A DNA stretch of 64,000 nt from Hyperoodon ampullatus. Taxonomy: Eukaryota > Chordata > Mammalia > Artiodactyla > Ziphiidae. The position numbers and the translations under genes were made by a program. Each line of letters begins with the position of its first letter. Position 1 is the first letter of the stretch. Below, piece after piece: positions 13,201 to 25,410 of the stretch. Under the pieces are notes generated by a model. That model saw only the letters and a list, made by a program, of their open reading frames with translations, made no database searches and was not told where the DNA came from. The DNA lies in contig CATKHW010000009.1 of NCBI GenBank assembly GCA_949752795.1, positions 682,001-746,000 on the forward strand, written 5' to 3'.

Positions 13201-16200
13201 TCTCCATGACACTTGGCATCACAATGCTCCATGCCATTGTCATCACAATAGACCATGACATATGTCACCACAATGCTCCCTGACAACTGTCTTCACAATA
13301 ATCTACGACCTTGTCATCACAATGCTCCATGCCCCTGTCATCACAATGTTCCATGCCCTTGTCATCACAATGATCCATTCCCTTGTTATCACAATGCTCC
13401 ATGACCCCTGTAATCACAATGTTCAGTGACGCTTGTCATCACAGTGCTCCATGACCCTTGTCATCAAAATGTTCCATGCATTTGTCAGCAAAATGCTTCA
13501 TGAACTTGTCATCACAATGCTCCATTCTCATTGTCATCAAAATACTCGATGAAACTTGGGTTCACATTGCTTGATGCCTTTGTCATCACAATGCGCCATG
13601 GTTCTTGAAATGAAAATGATCCATGACCTCTGTCATCACAATGCTCCATGCCCACTGTCATAGCAATAATCCATGAAACTTGTCAGACCAGTGCTCCATG
13701 CCGCTGTCATCACAATGCTCCATGCCCTTTTAATCACAATGCTCCATTACCCCTCACATCATAATGTTCCTTGACTCCAGTAATCACAATGCCTTATGAC
13801 CTCTGTCATCACAATGGTCCATTCCCTCGTCATCACAAAGCTCTGTAACACATCTCATCACAATGCTCCACGCCTTTGTCAGCAGAGTGCTCCATGACCC
13901 GTGTTATCACAATGCTCCATGAGCTTGTTATCAAAATTTTCCACAAACTTGTCATCAGAATGCACCATAATACTTGTCATCACAATGCTCCATGTACTTC
14001 TCATCAAAATGCACTCTCACCACTGATATCAAAATGTTCCATCACTAGTCATCACAATACGCCCTCACCCCTTTCATGACAATGTTCCACGGCCTTGTCA
14101 TCACATGGCTCCATGACCCTTGTCATCACAATGCTCCAATACCATTGTAGTCACAATGCTCCATGCTATTGCCATCACAAAGCTCCATGACGCATGTTAT
14201 CAATCTGCTCCATGGCCATCTCATCACAATGCTCCATGCCCTTGACATCACCATGCACCAAGACAACTGTAATCAAAATGTTCCATGCCACTTTTCATCT
14301 CAATGCTCCATGAACTCTGTAATCACAATGAACCATGCCCATCATAGAAATGCTTCATGCTATTGTCATCACAATGAAATCAAAATGCTCCGTGACCTCT
14401 GTCATCACAATGCTCCAAACCCTTGTGATCTCAATGTTCCATAACACTTGTCATCACAACGCCCCATGATGCTCATCATCACAATTATCCATGGTCTTCT
14501 CATCACAATTCTCCATGTCCTTTGTCATCACAATGCTCAATACACTTGTCATTACAATGCTCCCTGACACTTATCGTCAATATGCTCCTTGAACCCTGTC
14601 ATGACAAGGTTCCATGCCTTTTGCATCACAATCACCCATGCCATTTTCATCACAATGCTCCAAGACCTATGTAATCACAAAGCTCAACACCCCTTTTCAT
14701 CAGAATGCTCCATGACACTTGTCATCACAAGCCTCCATGATCTTCTCCTCAAAATGCTCGAGGACCTTGTCATCACAATGCTCCATTCCATTGTCATCGC
14801 AATGCTCCATGACCACTGCCATCGCAATACTCAATGAATATTATCAGCTCAATGCTCCATGAGCTTCTCATCACAGTTCTCCATGACCCCTGTCATCACA
14901 ATGCTCCATGACCACTGTCATCACAGTGCTCCATGACACCGGACAACACAATGATCCTGGACTCTTGTCATCAAAATGCCCCATGACCCTTGTCATCACA
15001 ATGATCCATGCACCTTGAAATGAAAATGATACATGACTTCTGTCATCACAATGCTCAAAACCCTTGTGATCACAATGTTCCATAACATTTGTCAACACAA
15101 CGCTCCATGATGCCTGTCATCACAATGCTCCATGATCTTTGTCATCACAATGCTCAATACACTTGTCATCACAATGCTCCCTGACACTTGTCGTAAGAAT
15201 GCTCCTTGAACACTGTCATGAAACGGCTCCAAACCTTTTTCATCACAATGCTCCATGCACTTTTCATCACAATGTTCCATGCCATTGTCATCACATTACT
15301 CCACAAGCTTGTCATCAGAATGGTCCATGACCCTTGTCATCACAATGATCCATGACACCTGTCATCACAATGCTCTATGCCCCTTGTCATTACAGTGCTC
15401 CATGACGCTCATCATCACAATTATCCATGGTCTTCTCATAACAGTGATCCACGGTCTTTTCATCACAATGCTGCATGCACTGGTCATCACAATTCTACAT
15501 GTCCTTATCATCAAAATGCTCCATGACACTTGTCATCACAATGTTACATGATCTTGTCAATACAATTCTCCATGCACTTGTACATCGCAATGCTCCATGA
15601 CCCCTGTCATAGCAAGCTCGGTGCGCTTTTCATCACAATGCTTCACGACCTTCTCATTCAAAATTCTCAATGGCCCTTCTCCTCACAATGCTCCTAGATC
15701 TTGTCATCACAGTGATGCAAGACCATTGTCATCACGATGCTCCAAGCCCTTGTCATCACAATGCTCCATTACTTTGTCATCACAATCCTCCATGACACTT
15801 GGCATCACAATGCTCCATGCCATTGTCATCACAATGGACCATGACATATGTCATCACAATGCTCCTTGACACCTGTCTTCACAATATTCCTTGACCTTGT
15901 CATTACAATGCTCCATGCCCCTGTCATCACAATGTGCCATGCCCACTGTCATCACAATAATCCATAAAAATTTTCAGAGCAATGCTCTATGCCCCTGTCA
16001 TCACAATGTTCCATGCCCTTGTCATCACAATGCTACATGACCCCTGTCATCACAATGCTCCGTGACTCCAGCAACCACAATACTTCATGACTTTGTCATC
16101 AGAATGGTCCATGCCCAAATCATCACAATGTTCCGTGACCCTTGTCATCACAATGCTACATGCAATTATCATCACAATGCTCCATGAGGCCTGATATCAC

Positions 16201-18092
16201 AATGTTCCATAACCCCAGCATCAAAAAGCTCCATGACCCTTTTCATCACAAAGCTCCATGACCCCTGACATCACAATGTTCCATATCCCCTGTCATCAAA
16301 ATGTTCCATGACAGTTTTCATCAAATTGCTCTTTGACCCTGTCATCACAATGCTCCCTGCCCTTCTCATCACAATGCACAACACCCTTGTAATCAAAATG
16401 CTCCATTACCTTTGTCATCACAAAGCTCCATGACCCTTGGCATCACAATGCTCCATGCCATTGTCATCACAATGCTCCATGAACCCTTTCATCACATTGC
16501 TTCATGTCTTTGTCATCACAAAGCTCCATGACGCTTGTCATCACAATGCTCCATGACGCTTGTCATCACAATGCTCGATGACCTTCTATTCACAATGCTC
16601 CATGCTCTTGTCATTACAATCCTCCATGACACATGTATCACAGTGTTCCTTGCCCTTGTCATCACAATGCTCCAAGACCTTTGTAATCACAATGCTCCAT
16701 GCCCAGGTCATCACAAAGCTTCATGGCGCATGTCATAAGCATGCTCCATGGCCTTCTCATCACAATGCTCCTAGCCCTGGTCATCACAATGCTCCAAGGC
16801 TCCTGTAATCAAAATACTCCATGCCCCATTTCATCAGAATGCTCCATGAGACTTGTCATCACAAGGCTCCATGGACTTCTCATCACAATGCTCCAGGACC
16901 TTGTCATCACGATGCTCCATTCCCTTGTCATCACAATACTCCATGAACATTTTCAGCCAATGCTCCATGATCTTCTCATCACACTGCTCCATGACCCCTG
17001 TCATCACAATGCTCCATGACCCCTGTCATCACAATGCTCTATGACCCCTTACAACACAATAATCCGGGACTGTTGTCATCACAATGCTCCATGATCATTG
17101 TCATCACAATGCTCAATACACTTGTCATCACAATGTTCCCTGACCCTTTTTGTCAGAATGCTCCTTGAAACCTGTCATTAAAAGGCTCCATGCATTTTTC
17201 ATCACAATGATCCATGACCTTTTCATCACAATGATCCATGCCATTTTCATCACAATACTCCACAAGCTTATCATCAGAATGCTCCATGACACTTGTCATC
17301 ACAATGCTCCATGACCTGTCTTCACAATGTTCCATGACCCCTGTCATCACAATGCTCCATGACGCCTGTCATCAGAATGCCCCATGCCCCTTGTCATTAC
17401 AGTGCTCCATGATGCTCGTCATCACAGTTATCCATGGTCTTCTCATCCCAATGCTCCATGCCCTTGTCATCACAATGCTCCAAGACCCATGTAATCACAA
17501 TTCTCCATGCCCATTTTCATCAGAATTCTCCATGAGACTTGTCATCACAAGGCTCCACGGTCTTCTCATTACAATGCTCCAGGACCTTGTCATCACAATG
17601 CTCCATGACCCATGTCATCAAAATACTCCATGAACATTTTCAGCCCTAAGCTCCATGACCTTCTCATCTCACTTCTCCAGGACCCTTGTCATCACAATGC
17701 TCCATGTCCACTGTCATCACAACCCTCCATGACCCCTGACAACACAGTGATTCGGGACTCTTGTCATCAAAATGCTCCATAACCCTTGTCATCACAATGA
17801 TCCATGCCCTTGTCATCCCAATTCTCCATGACCCCTGTAATCACAATGCTCCGTGACGCTTGTCATCACAGTGCTCCGTGACCCTTGTCATCACAATGCT
17901 CCATGACTTTGTCAGCACAAGGCTACATGACCTTGTCATCACAGTCCTCCATGACCCTTGGGATCACATTGCAACATGCTCTTGTTATCTCTGTCTTTAT
18001 TTTCCGGTTTTTACAGATTTTCGGATGTCCCTTTTGACTGGTGGGAAGTGACAATACTTTGTTGTGTGGATTTGCATTGCAAGCTTGCTTGA

Positions 18093-18164
18093 TTTGCCAA
18101 AAAGGGCGTATGCATTTTCTCCTGAATATATTCAGCAGAAAATGCATACGCCCTTTTTGGCCAA
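18093..18164. repeat. 72 bp palindrome of M1.74, copy 1
   Basis: An inverted repeat without spacer, centred on TGAATATATTCA. The outer arms read TTTGCCAAAAAGGGCG and CGCCCTTTTTGGCCAA. Only a few positions are unpaired. The outer ends resemble the inverted terminal repeats of cetartiodactyl mariner-type MITEs. Confidence 0.9.
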
Positions 18165-19834
18165 GTGCATCATTGTCGAAGTTGTTACGCTTTTCCTGTG
18201 CTTTAAAGGCGTTTCCAATTTACCAGTTGAAATATGTTTTGTGCAATTCTGCCTCATTTTCAATCTGCTTCGTTGCCTTCCCTCAACAGATTTTTGGAAG
18301 AGAGTTGTCCTTTATAACTCTGCAGGTTTGTGAATTGCTGTGCCCCTGAGCTCCAATTTTCAACTCGTGTTTTTGTGAGCTGACCACAAATCCACAATTT
18401 TGCTACAGGACCTATACTGGTTCCAGGGGTGCAGGCTGACGCTTTGGTTAAATCTTCCTTCCACAGGGGAAATTAGAGTGACATGTGTCCGTCCAAATGC
18501 CTACAGCTACTCTCTGATTGGTTCTCCCTCTTCCCTTTCATCCACTGCACAATTTGCAAACTGTGCGAAGCAGGAGCTTATAGGGGCTGACTCTCCAAGT
18601 TGGGAGATTGATAGTAAAGCAGTTGGAATGCCAAACTGAAACACAAGGAGAGGAAAAAAATTAGGAGCCTTTTAGAAATCTTTTGCCATCACAGGGTGTC
18701 CATTCTCTAGGTTTCCCATACATGTTATAACTGTATTGATATTCCCTTCTACCTGGAGAGTTGGGACCCATGGAATGGGTGGCATGCATAACTGCTTTAA
18801 AGGGTCTGCATTTTCTCACCCAATCTCACCAGTCCTCTCAGCCCCAAGTGTCCAGCCTTATGTCTCATCTAGCAGTCTTTGCAGATAGGGTCACTCCAGG
18901 TTTCCTCAGAACCCCTGAAGGAACTGTGTAAGAATTTCGCTGTTTTTTTTTGTTTGTTTGTTTTTGAAATTCATTTTAATAATGGGGTTGAGCTGATTTT
19001 CACCGACATGTTTATGCCGGTCTAGACACACTTGATTCCCTTATGGAGACATATCAATATATAGGTTTTAAGATTCTTACTAGTCAGATATATTCCTGTT
19101 CTGGGAATTGGGGTTTTGAGTCCCGTTCACTGAGGAAGGTGTAGGTTTTGTCTATTCTGTATTTGCTTCATGGAATGCTACATGTGCTAATATCAAACTC
19201 TGGTTTTATGCATCACCCCACCACTCCTTCCCCCTTAAGCAGGCAAAAGAGTGTTTCCTCAATGTGAGACTCTGTTCTCTTTCCTCAGTTCATGTGTAGC
19301 CATGTTTACAGGACCTTCATAAGTGATATCTTATGATAAGTTTCTTTTTCTGTGTGACTTATTTCACTTAGAATCATCGTACCTAAATCCACTCATTTTG
19401 CTGCTACTGGCCTTATGACATTGATTTCATGTCTGAGTGATATTCCATTGTACAAAATTACCACAAGTTCTTTACGCAATTTTCTCTTTCCTGGAATATT
19501 TAAGTTGTACTGAAGTTGAGCTTCTTGTATGCAGAGCAGCCCTAAACTTTGGGGTGCCTGTGTCTTGTTGATATTTAGTCTTCCCAAGTTATATGCCCAT
19601 GAGTGGAAGTGTCCTATGCTCGGTAGCTTTGTATTTTAGATGTTTTAGGAAACAGCATACACTTCTTCAGAGTGGCTCTTGGATATTTATATCCCACCCA
19701 TCAGCGTGACTAGCTCCCTGTTCTCCATGGCCTCTCCTGCTTTTCTGGTTTGTAAACATTTTTTGGATGGCCTTTCTGAGCAGTGGAAATTGAGACTTCT
19801 TTGTTGTGCAGACTTGCATTTCCCGCTTGCTTGT

Positions 19835-19907
19835 TTGGCCAAAAAATCTTTATGTGTTTTTTTCCTGAAGTTATTCATGAAAAAAACGCATACACCCTTT
19901 GGCCCAA
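19835..19907. repeat. Palindrome of M1.74, copy 2, decayed
   Basis: It starts at TTGGCCAAAAAA and ends at CCCTTTGGCCCAA. Both arms carry several changes, so pairing is much weaker than in the consensus. The centre reads CCTGAAGTTATTCATG. Confidence 0.8.
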
Positions 19908-21572
19908 CTACATCATTTTTGAAATTCTGCTGCTTTTCATATGCTTTAAATGTGAGTCCAATCTACCTTTTGAAATCTGTTTCCTGCAATTCTGCCTCTC
20001 ATTCAGATCCTCTTCGTTGCCTTACCTGAATATATTTTTGGACGTTGGTTATCATCTTTATCTTTGCAGGTCTTTGAATTGTCTGCTCCTGAGCTCCATT
20101 TTGCAACTCGCTTTTTTTGTGAGCTGGCCTCCAAACCATTGTATTGCTTCCAGCCCTATTCTGGTTCTGGGGAGGCAGGCTGAGCCTCTGGTTAAATTTT
20201 CTTCCTAATGGGAAATTAGAGTGACATGTGCCTGTCAAAACTCCTACAGCTAGTCTCTCAATGGTTCCCCCTCTTCCCGTTTATCCTCTGCACAAATTGC
20301 AAACTGTGTGAAACAGGAGGTTAAAGGTGCTGATTCTCCAAGTGGGGAGATTTTTAGTAATTTGGCTGGAATGGCGAACCCCAGCACCAGGAGATCAAAA
20401 ATGAGGTGCATTTTAGACCCCTTTCCTGATCACACAGTGTACATTTGTTTCGGTCTCCCAGGCATGTTTTTGCTGTCAGAAGATTCCCTTGAACCTGCAG
20501 ATTTGGGACCCATGGAATGGGAATCAGGCAGTATTTCTTTTAAAGGTCTGCATTTCCTCACCCAGCCTCTCTAACATCTCTTAGCGTGCATAGCTTCCAG
20601 ACTTATATATCATGCTGCTGTGTGTCTACCTGTGTTCAATCCATGTTACATCATAGCCCTTCAACAAAAGTTGTAAGAAATTTTGTCTGTCTCACTGTTT
20701 TCTAAATATTTTTAAATTTATTTTTATCTTGGTTACAGCTGATTTTCAAAGCTCTGTTTTTTGCTGCTGTACATCCACTCGATTCATGTACTGTGAGACA
20801 ACAATAAATTCTTTTTCAGATGCTTACCATTCATATGTATTATTTTACAGTGACTTGAGTGGGCTGAGTGCAGTTCTTTGAGGTACCGTGTAGGCCTTGT
20901 CAGTTATTCAATATGGTACTTGAAATGGTATCTTTGCTAATTTCAACCTCCTGGATAATACCTCACCCTTCCTCACCTTTCCCATTTAGCAGCCTTATGT
21001 CTATTTTCTACATATTTGACTATGTTTCTGTTTTGTAATTTATTTCATGTGTAGCCATTTTTGATTCCACCTTTAAGTGACATCTTATGATATGTGTCTT
21101 TTTCTTTCTGACATACGTCACTTAGAATGATCATATGTAACTCCTCCAGACTTGTTACAACAGGCCTTATTTCTGGATGAGTAATATTCCACTCTACATA
21201 AGTACCCCAACTCTTTTATCCATTTTATCCTTCCAGGGACATTTAGGTTATATCCAAGTTGAGGCCCTTTTTAACAGAGAGGTGGTAAACGTTGGGGTGC
21301 CTGTTTTCTGTCGATTTTTGTTTTTCCCAAGGTATACGCCCATGAGTGCAAGTGCCCTATGCTCTGTAGCTGATTTTTTAGATGTTTTAGCAAACACAAT
21401 ACACTTCTCCAGAGTGGCCCTTGGCAAATTACATTTACACTATCAGCCTCACAGGGCTCCCTTTTCTCCTCACCCTGTCCTGCATTTCGGGTGTTTACAT
21501 TTTATGTGGATGGCCCTTCTGACTGATGTGTAGTGATACATTTTGTAGTATTGATTTCCAGTGCCCACCTGT

Positions 21573-21646
21573 TTGGTTGGATAAAATGTGTGTATGGCCT
21601 TTACTTGTATATATTCAGAAAAAATGCATACGCCCTTTTTGGCCAA
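21573..21646. repeat. Palindrome of M1.74, copy 3, left arm decayed
   Basis: The right arm is consensus (ATGCATACGCCCTTTTTGGC), while the left arm (TTGGTTGGATAAAATG) has lost most pairing. The one-sided decay argues against selection on the hairpin in this copy. Confidence 0.8.
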
Positions 21647-22240
21647 CTGCAACATTGGCGATGTTCAGCCACTTTTCTTGTGCTTTAATGGGGAGTCCTT
21701 TTTACCTCTTCAAATCTGTTTCCTGCCACTCTCCCTTGCTTACAAGTCCTTTTCTGTGACTTACCTCAAGACATTTTTTGACGATAGATATTTTCAACTC
21801 TGCAGTTTCATGAATTTTAGTGCCCCTGATTTCCATTTTTCAACTTGTGTTTTTGGAAACTGGACACAAAACAGCGGGATTTCGTCTAGTCCTACTCTGT
21901 TTACATGGGCAATTCTAGCCTTTGTTGAATTTGTCTTCCGTATTGGAAATTAGAGTGGCATGTGCCTGTCCAAACACCTAGGACTTGTCTCTAAATTTTT
22001 CTCATCCTTCCGCTTCATCCTCTGGACAAATTCCAAACTGTGTGCAACAAGATGTTGACGGTGCTGATATCCCCAAGTGAGGAGATTGTTAGGAAAGATG
22101 CTGAAGGAGTGAACCCGAGCACCAGGCGATGAGGAGATGAGGTGCCTTTTCCAAACTGATTCTGATCAAACGGTGTACCATCCTCTAGGTGTGACAGACA
22201 TGTTTGAGCCGTAGGAATGGTTCCCTGCATGTAAGGAGAA

Positions 22241-22444
22241 CACCAGGGATTTTTCCAAATCAGTGCCTCCCCGAACACCAAACTGGGGAATTTTTAAGCT
22301 ACGGCTACACATATGTCCATTAAGGGCCTTGGGAAATAGGCAGAGTCCAAACTTTAGATGATTGAAATCTTCAGAGTCAGAAGTGCTCACCATCGGCCTT
22401 GCTTAGGTTACATTTTATCTGTCATTGATAGATGATGTCAATAA
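22241..22444. other. Unassigned sequence at left edge of island
   Basis: This is the first stretch that no longer follows the macrosatellite unit. I recognise no repeat family or gene in it. The exact boundary with M1.74 is blurred by divergence and may lie some tens of bases either side of 22,240. Confidence 0.5.
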
Positions 22445-22630
22445 AAATGTCTATTCTTTTTCTGATTATTTCCCCTTATAGGTTATTGCAAAATATTCAG
22501 TGTTGTTCCCTGTGCTATACAATAGTTCCTTGTTGATGATCTGTTTTATACATAGCAGTGTGTATGTGTTAATCCCAAACTGTTAACTTATCCCTTCTCC
22601 TACCTTTCCCCTTTGGTAATAATAAATTAT
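22445..22630 (-). mobile_element. L1 3' UTR fragment (antisense)
   Basis: The stretch containing GTTCCCTGTGCTATACAATA and TTAATCCCAAACTGTTAA is typical of the 3' untranslated region of cetartiodactyl L1, read on the minus strand. It covers only about 190 bp and contains no ORF2 sequence. Confidence 0.8.
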
Positions 22631-22649
22631 AAGATTTTATACTTCTCAG

Positions 22650-22839
22650 AAATGGGGAAGCTGAAAGAGAGGTATCATTTTCAATGGAAAAGCATTCAAA
22701 AGAAGATTGAAGCTTCAGCCAAGAGTATTCGATGTACATCCTTGGGAATAAATCACTTCATTTCTCTAATGTTGACCTGACAAATAAGACAGACGTCTTC
22801 ACTGAACTTGCTTATAATAAAGTGATGGAAATATTAAAT
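22650..22839 (+). pseudogene. Candidate exon 1 of an unidentified gene or relic
   Basis: A 190 bp segment is preceded by an acceptor-like ACTTCTCAG and followed by a donor-like GTAAGT at 22,840. Its last 108 bp (22,732-22,839) are open and end in phase 0, giving peptides such as TDVFTELAYNKVMEILN. The first half is open in another frame (ERYHFQWKSIQKKIEASAKS), so one frameshift seems to separate the two halves. I do not recognise the protein. It lies in an island of transposon relics, directly after an L1 scrap, so a broken gene fragment or retrocopy is as likely as a live exon. Confidence 0.3.
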
Positions 22840-22954
22840 GTAAGTCTTAGAAACATCTTATTTTACCCGAGCCTTATACACTGCTCTAGGTTGACTACAG
22901 TTTGGCTCACACATCTGTTCATTGAAGTTACAATGTTCTCAATTTCTGTTACAG

Positions 22955-23074
22955 ATCCTCCACAGTGGACCCCAACAGGAGTCCCCGTGCCCAGTGTCAT
23001 TGGAGCCAACAGATCAAGACTGAGTTTGGTTCAGAAGCAAAGGAAACTTTATATTTTGAAAACAGAATGGAGAG
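22955..23074 (+). pseudogene. Candidate exon 2 of the same relic
   Basis: A 120 bp segment (40 codons in length) is preceded by a pyrimidine-rich tract and TTTCTGTTACAG, and followed by a good donor, AGAG|GTGAGAG, at 23,074/23,075. Joined in phase to the preceding candidate exon it gives ILHSGPQQESPCPVSLEP and then a stop at 23,021. A different frame is open throughout. The intron between the two candidates would be only 115 bp. The paired splice consensus is suggestive, but the frame conflict points to a relic. No family was recognised. Confidence 0.28.
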
Positions 23075-23790
23075 GTGAGAGCGTGCACTCCCCCGTGTGC
23101 TGTGGGCTGGGCTGCTGTGTAGGGATCCCGTCAGCGTCAGCAGGAGGGAGGGGATGGAGCTCTCGAAGGCTGGGTTGGCTGCAGCTCAGGCTCTATGTCG
23201 CAGAGTCTGCATGGGACCCCGCTAGCTGAGGTGTCGACCCAGCCATTCTGCACTAGGAAATCGGGTCTGAAGTGCCGGGTGTGAGACCTCTGCATGCGGA
23301 ACCCTAGGAGCACGTGAAATTAGACAAAGCACAAAGGAAAAACAGGTTAGACTTTATTTTATTGCCCAGATTTTTTTTTTTCTCCCAGGAATTTTTAATG
23401 AACGTTGCCGGAGACGAACACCTCCTCTGCTTTTTGTCCCTTTCCTCATTATTGGGGTGCTGAGGGTGCAGACCCCTCTTTTGTAACTGCTTTATGCTGA
23501 GGTGGGAGCCCTCATACACGGGGGAAGGGGAAAAACTTCTCCCCAGTAGCCTCCAGGTGAGGTTGATTGTCCCAAGGACTCCTGCCTCACTGTTCTTCCA
23601 CCTGAGAAGCAGCATTGGAAGTGTTATAGATTCGATTGACCTTTAAGGGTCCAGGAAAGAGATGCACAGAGATGCTGCGGTGGCAGGTTTCACCCCACCA
23701 CACATTTGTTCGGTGACCTTAGGCTGACGGTTTTTGCCAGGTTAGATACTCTGACCAGTAGTCTGTGCTTTCTTTAATTAGGTCCCTGAA
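23075..23790. other. Unassigned; possible retroviral 3' end or LTR
   Basis: GC-rich sequence to about 23,300, then mixed composition with an A-rich stretch and TTTTATTTTATTGCCCAG near 23,350. By position it lies just downstream (on the minus strand) of the env-like fragment, where a 3' LTR would sit. I cannot identify LTR ends. Confidence 0.3.
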
Positions 23791-23935
23791 TTAATGTACA
23801 AACAGCACCATGTGTCAGAGCCCTGCCCACACAACTCTGAGACATTCCAAGTTCGGTGGTGATCCAGGGCCATGACGTCCACTGAGTCAACGGCCTTTTG
23901 AAGTAGCCAGCAGTCCAGCCGGTCATATTGTCCAC
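23790..23935 (-). pseudogene. Retroviral env transmembrane-like remnant
   Basis: On the minus strand a short open stretch holds a cysteine followed eight residues later by a cysteine pair and then an aromatic-rich segment. This resembles the cysteine motif of the transmembrane Env subunit of class I retroviruses, except that the spacing is one residue longer than the usual CX6CC. A stop codon follows within a few codons. It is on the same strand as the pol remnant and in the expected order after it. The fragment is short, so the assignment is tentative. Confidence 0.4.
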
Positions 23936-24380
23936 CATCACCGCGGTGTCTGTAGGGTTTTCTATGGTGAAGTCGTGATATACGTTTCCTCCGCCAAGCT
24001 TTTTAGCTCCCGTCTGGGTGCAGTAAGTCCTGCAAGCAGTAGTCTGTTCTTTCGGGGCACAGACTTGTTTTCTGAGAGAAACTCCAGGTCAAGTGATGGT
24101 CACACGAGTCATCTTGGGGGCCCATTGCCCCCGTTTGTCTCTCTGGAGGTTGGAGTTGGAGGGCCTCCTCACTCGAGGTCAGTGTGTCCGCAGCGCGACC
24201 CCTGCAACTTCAGGGCATGATGGGTGGTTAGGATCACCACGTGGGGTCCATTTCCCTTAGTATGAGCTGGCCTTGCAGGCTGCTGATTTCCAGCTTTTTA
24301 GATACCCCAGTATCCTGGCCTGATGGGGTGGGGGGCAAAGCCCTTGGTGACCATAGTTTATCATACCTGAAGTGCATTCT
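23936..24380. other. Unassigned, probably decayed retroviral sequence
   Basis: It lies between the env-like and pol-like remnants. I find no domain here that I can name. Only about 450 bp separates the two remnants, too little for a complete pol 3' part plus surface Env, so a large internal deletion is likely. Confidence 0.35.
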
Positions 24381-25200
24381 TCTGTTGCTCCATTTAAAGT
24401 GGTCCCAGTTTTTGCACTAAGGCTCCAAGGGTGAATAACCTTTGACCGGGTATGTAAAGGTCAAAGGGTTTAGCTAAATTAGGGAGTTCCTGGGCAAGGG
24501 CCTGAATTGACTGCTCTTTCCATTCTTGAAAGGCTGCTTCTGGATTCTATTCAAAAGAATCATCATCATTTCGTGTCAGTGTTTCATGTAGAGGCCCAGC
24601 TATTAGACTGTAGTTAGGGATCCAGATGCAGAAAACCTTGGCCTCCCCAGGAACCCCTAAGCTGTCTTCTAGTTTTAGAAGAGGTAAGGCTGCAAATGGC
24701 TTCTTCCCTATCCTGGGATGCGTTTCTCCAAATATCTGTGAGAATGAAGCCTAGGCATGTCGCCTTACCCTGGGATATTTGAGCCTTTTTCTTGGACACC
24801 TTCTATCCTTCCTTGGCTAGGTAGTTCAGGGGCGTCTTTAGTAGGCCTGGCCATCAGAATGCCATCTGCATATTGAAGGAGGGTTCCCTTTTACAGAGGT
24901 AGAACTTTTAGGTCTTTAGAGGACATTTCCCCAATGATTGTGTGGGGATTTTTGAACCATTGGGGAAGGACGGCCCAACATTATTGCTTTTGTTGCATGT
25001 TGTGTCCTGCCACTCACAAGCCAAAAATTCTTGTGACTCTGAGATGAATGGAATACAGAAGAAGTCATCATTGAAGTCTAATACAGAATGCCATGGCCTG
25101 GTGGATATTAGAATGACCAGCAGTGTGTAGGAAATAGGAGCTACTTGATGTATATCCTCGGTGGCTTCACTGACTGTCCTGATATCCTTTACCAGGTCTC
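24381..25200 (-). pseudogene. Endogenous gammaretrovirus-like pol (reverse transcriptase) remnant
   Basis: Minus-strand translation shows the palm, YxDD region and thumb/connection of a class I (gammaretrovirus-like) reverse transcriptase, spread over at least two frames. The palm portion lies at about 24,910-25,200 and the thumb and connection at about 24,500-24,800. At 24,861-24,872 the active-site motif reads Tyr-Ala-Asp-Gly where an active enzyme has Tyr-x-Asp-Asp, so one catalytic aspartate is lost. Frameshifts and an in-frame stop add to this. The protease and gag side is cut off near 25,200 where a minisatellite begins. This is an old, dead copy. Confidence 0.8.
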
Positions 25201-25410
25201 CAGCAGCCCATTGGGCTCTCGTGGTCAGGCCAATCATAGGATATGGAGCTCACCTGGGCTGCACACCCCACCGCACAGCCCACGGGGCTCTCGTGGTCAA
25301 GTCCCTCCCATGGTATGGAGCTCACCTGTGCAGCTACCCAGCAGCCCATGGGTCTCTCATAGTCAGGCCCTTACCAGGATACGGAGCTCCCCTGGGCATG
25401 TACCCCAGCA
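25201..25410 (+). repeat. Minisatellite, three copies of 65-72 bp
   Basis: Copies begin at GGGCTCTCGTGGTCAGGCC (25,213), GGGCTCTCGTGGTCAAGTC (25,285) and GGGTCTCTCATAGTCAGGCC (25,350). Each continues with a GGAGCTC(A/C)CCTG block. Periods are 72 and 65 bp. The array abuts the truncated pol remnant. Confidence 0.85.

Larger units (their letters stand above)
1..17988. repeat. S25 satellite, array A (24-26 bp unit)
   Basis: The whole segment is a head-to-tail array of a 24-26 bp unit whose core reads TGTCATCACAATGCTCCATG, followed by four to six mostly C and T bases. By length it holds roughly 700 units. The plus strand is C-rich and G-poor (about nine C to three G per unit). Because 25 is not a multiple of three, reading frames cycle through three translations of the same unit, giving 25-residue pseudo-protein repeats such as CHHNAP, SSQCSM and VITMLH. 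This explains every long open frame here; none has a gene-like start context, domain or codon bias. Units diverge from one another, but blocks of diverged units recur, which shows higher-order structure. The array runs off the left edge of the window and ends near 17,988 by direct fusion to the 1.74 kb macrosatellite. I do not recognise this 25 bp family by name. Confidence 0.95.
17989..22240 (+). repeat. M1.74 macrosatellite, block 1 (about 2.4 units, diverged)
   Basis: Tandem units of about 1,740 bp are recognised by their central palindromes, which start at 18,093, 19,835 and 21,573, giving periods of 1,742 and 1,738 bp. The block begins abruptly within a unit, about 105 bp before the first palindrome (GGTTTTTACAG). 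It ends near 22,240 within a unit, about 0.67 kb after the third palindrome. Units here differ clearly from those of the other blocks and from each other, and the second and third palindromes have decayed arms. Open frames in it are short and lie on both strands with no gene-like features. Length and layout fit the reported common cetacean satellite; identity is not confirmed. Confidence 0.88.

Noticed and set aside
1..17988. CRISPR-like array of short repeats
   Set aside because: Units are contiguous with no unique spacers, all parts vary alike, and the context is mammalian with L1 and SINE.
22732..23229. A 165-codon plus-strand open frame as a single-exon gene
   Set aside because: It runs through a likely donor site (22,840) and an intron-like stretch. 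The protein-like character is confined to the two exon-like segments, which are in different frames.
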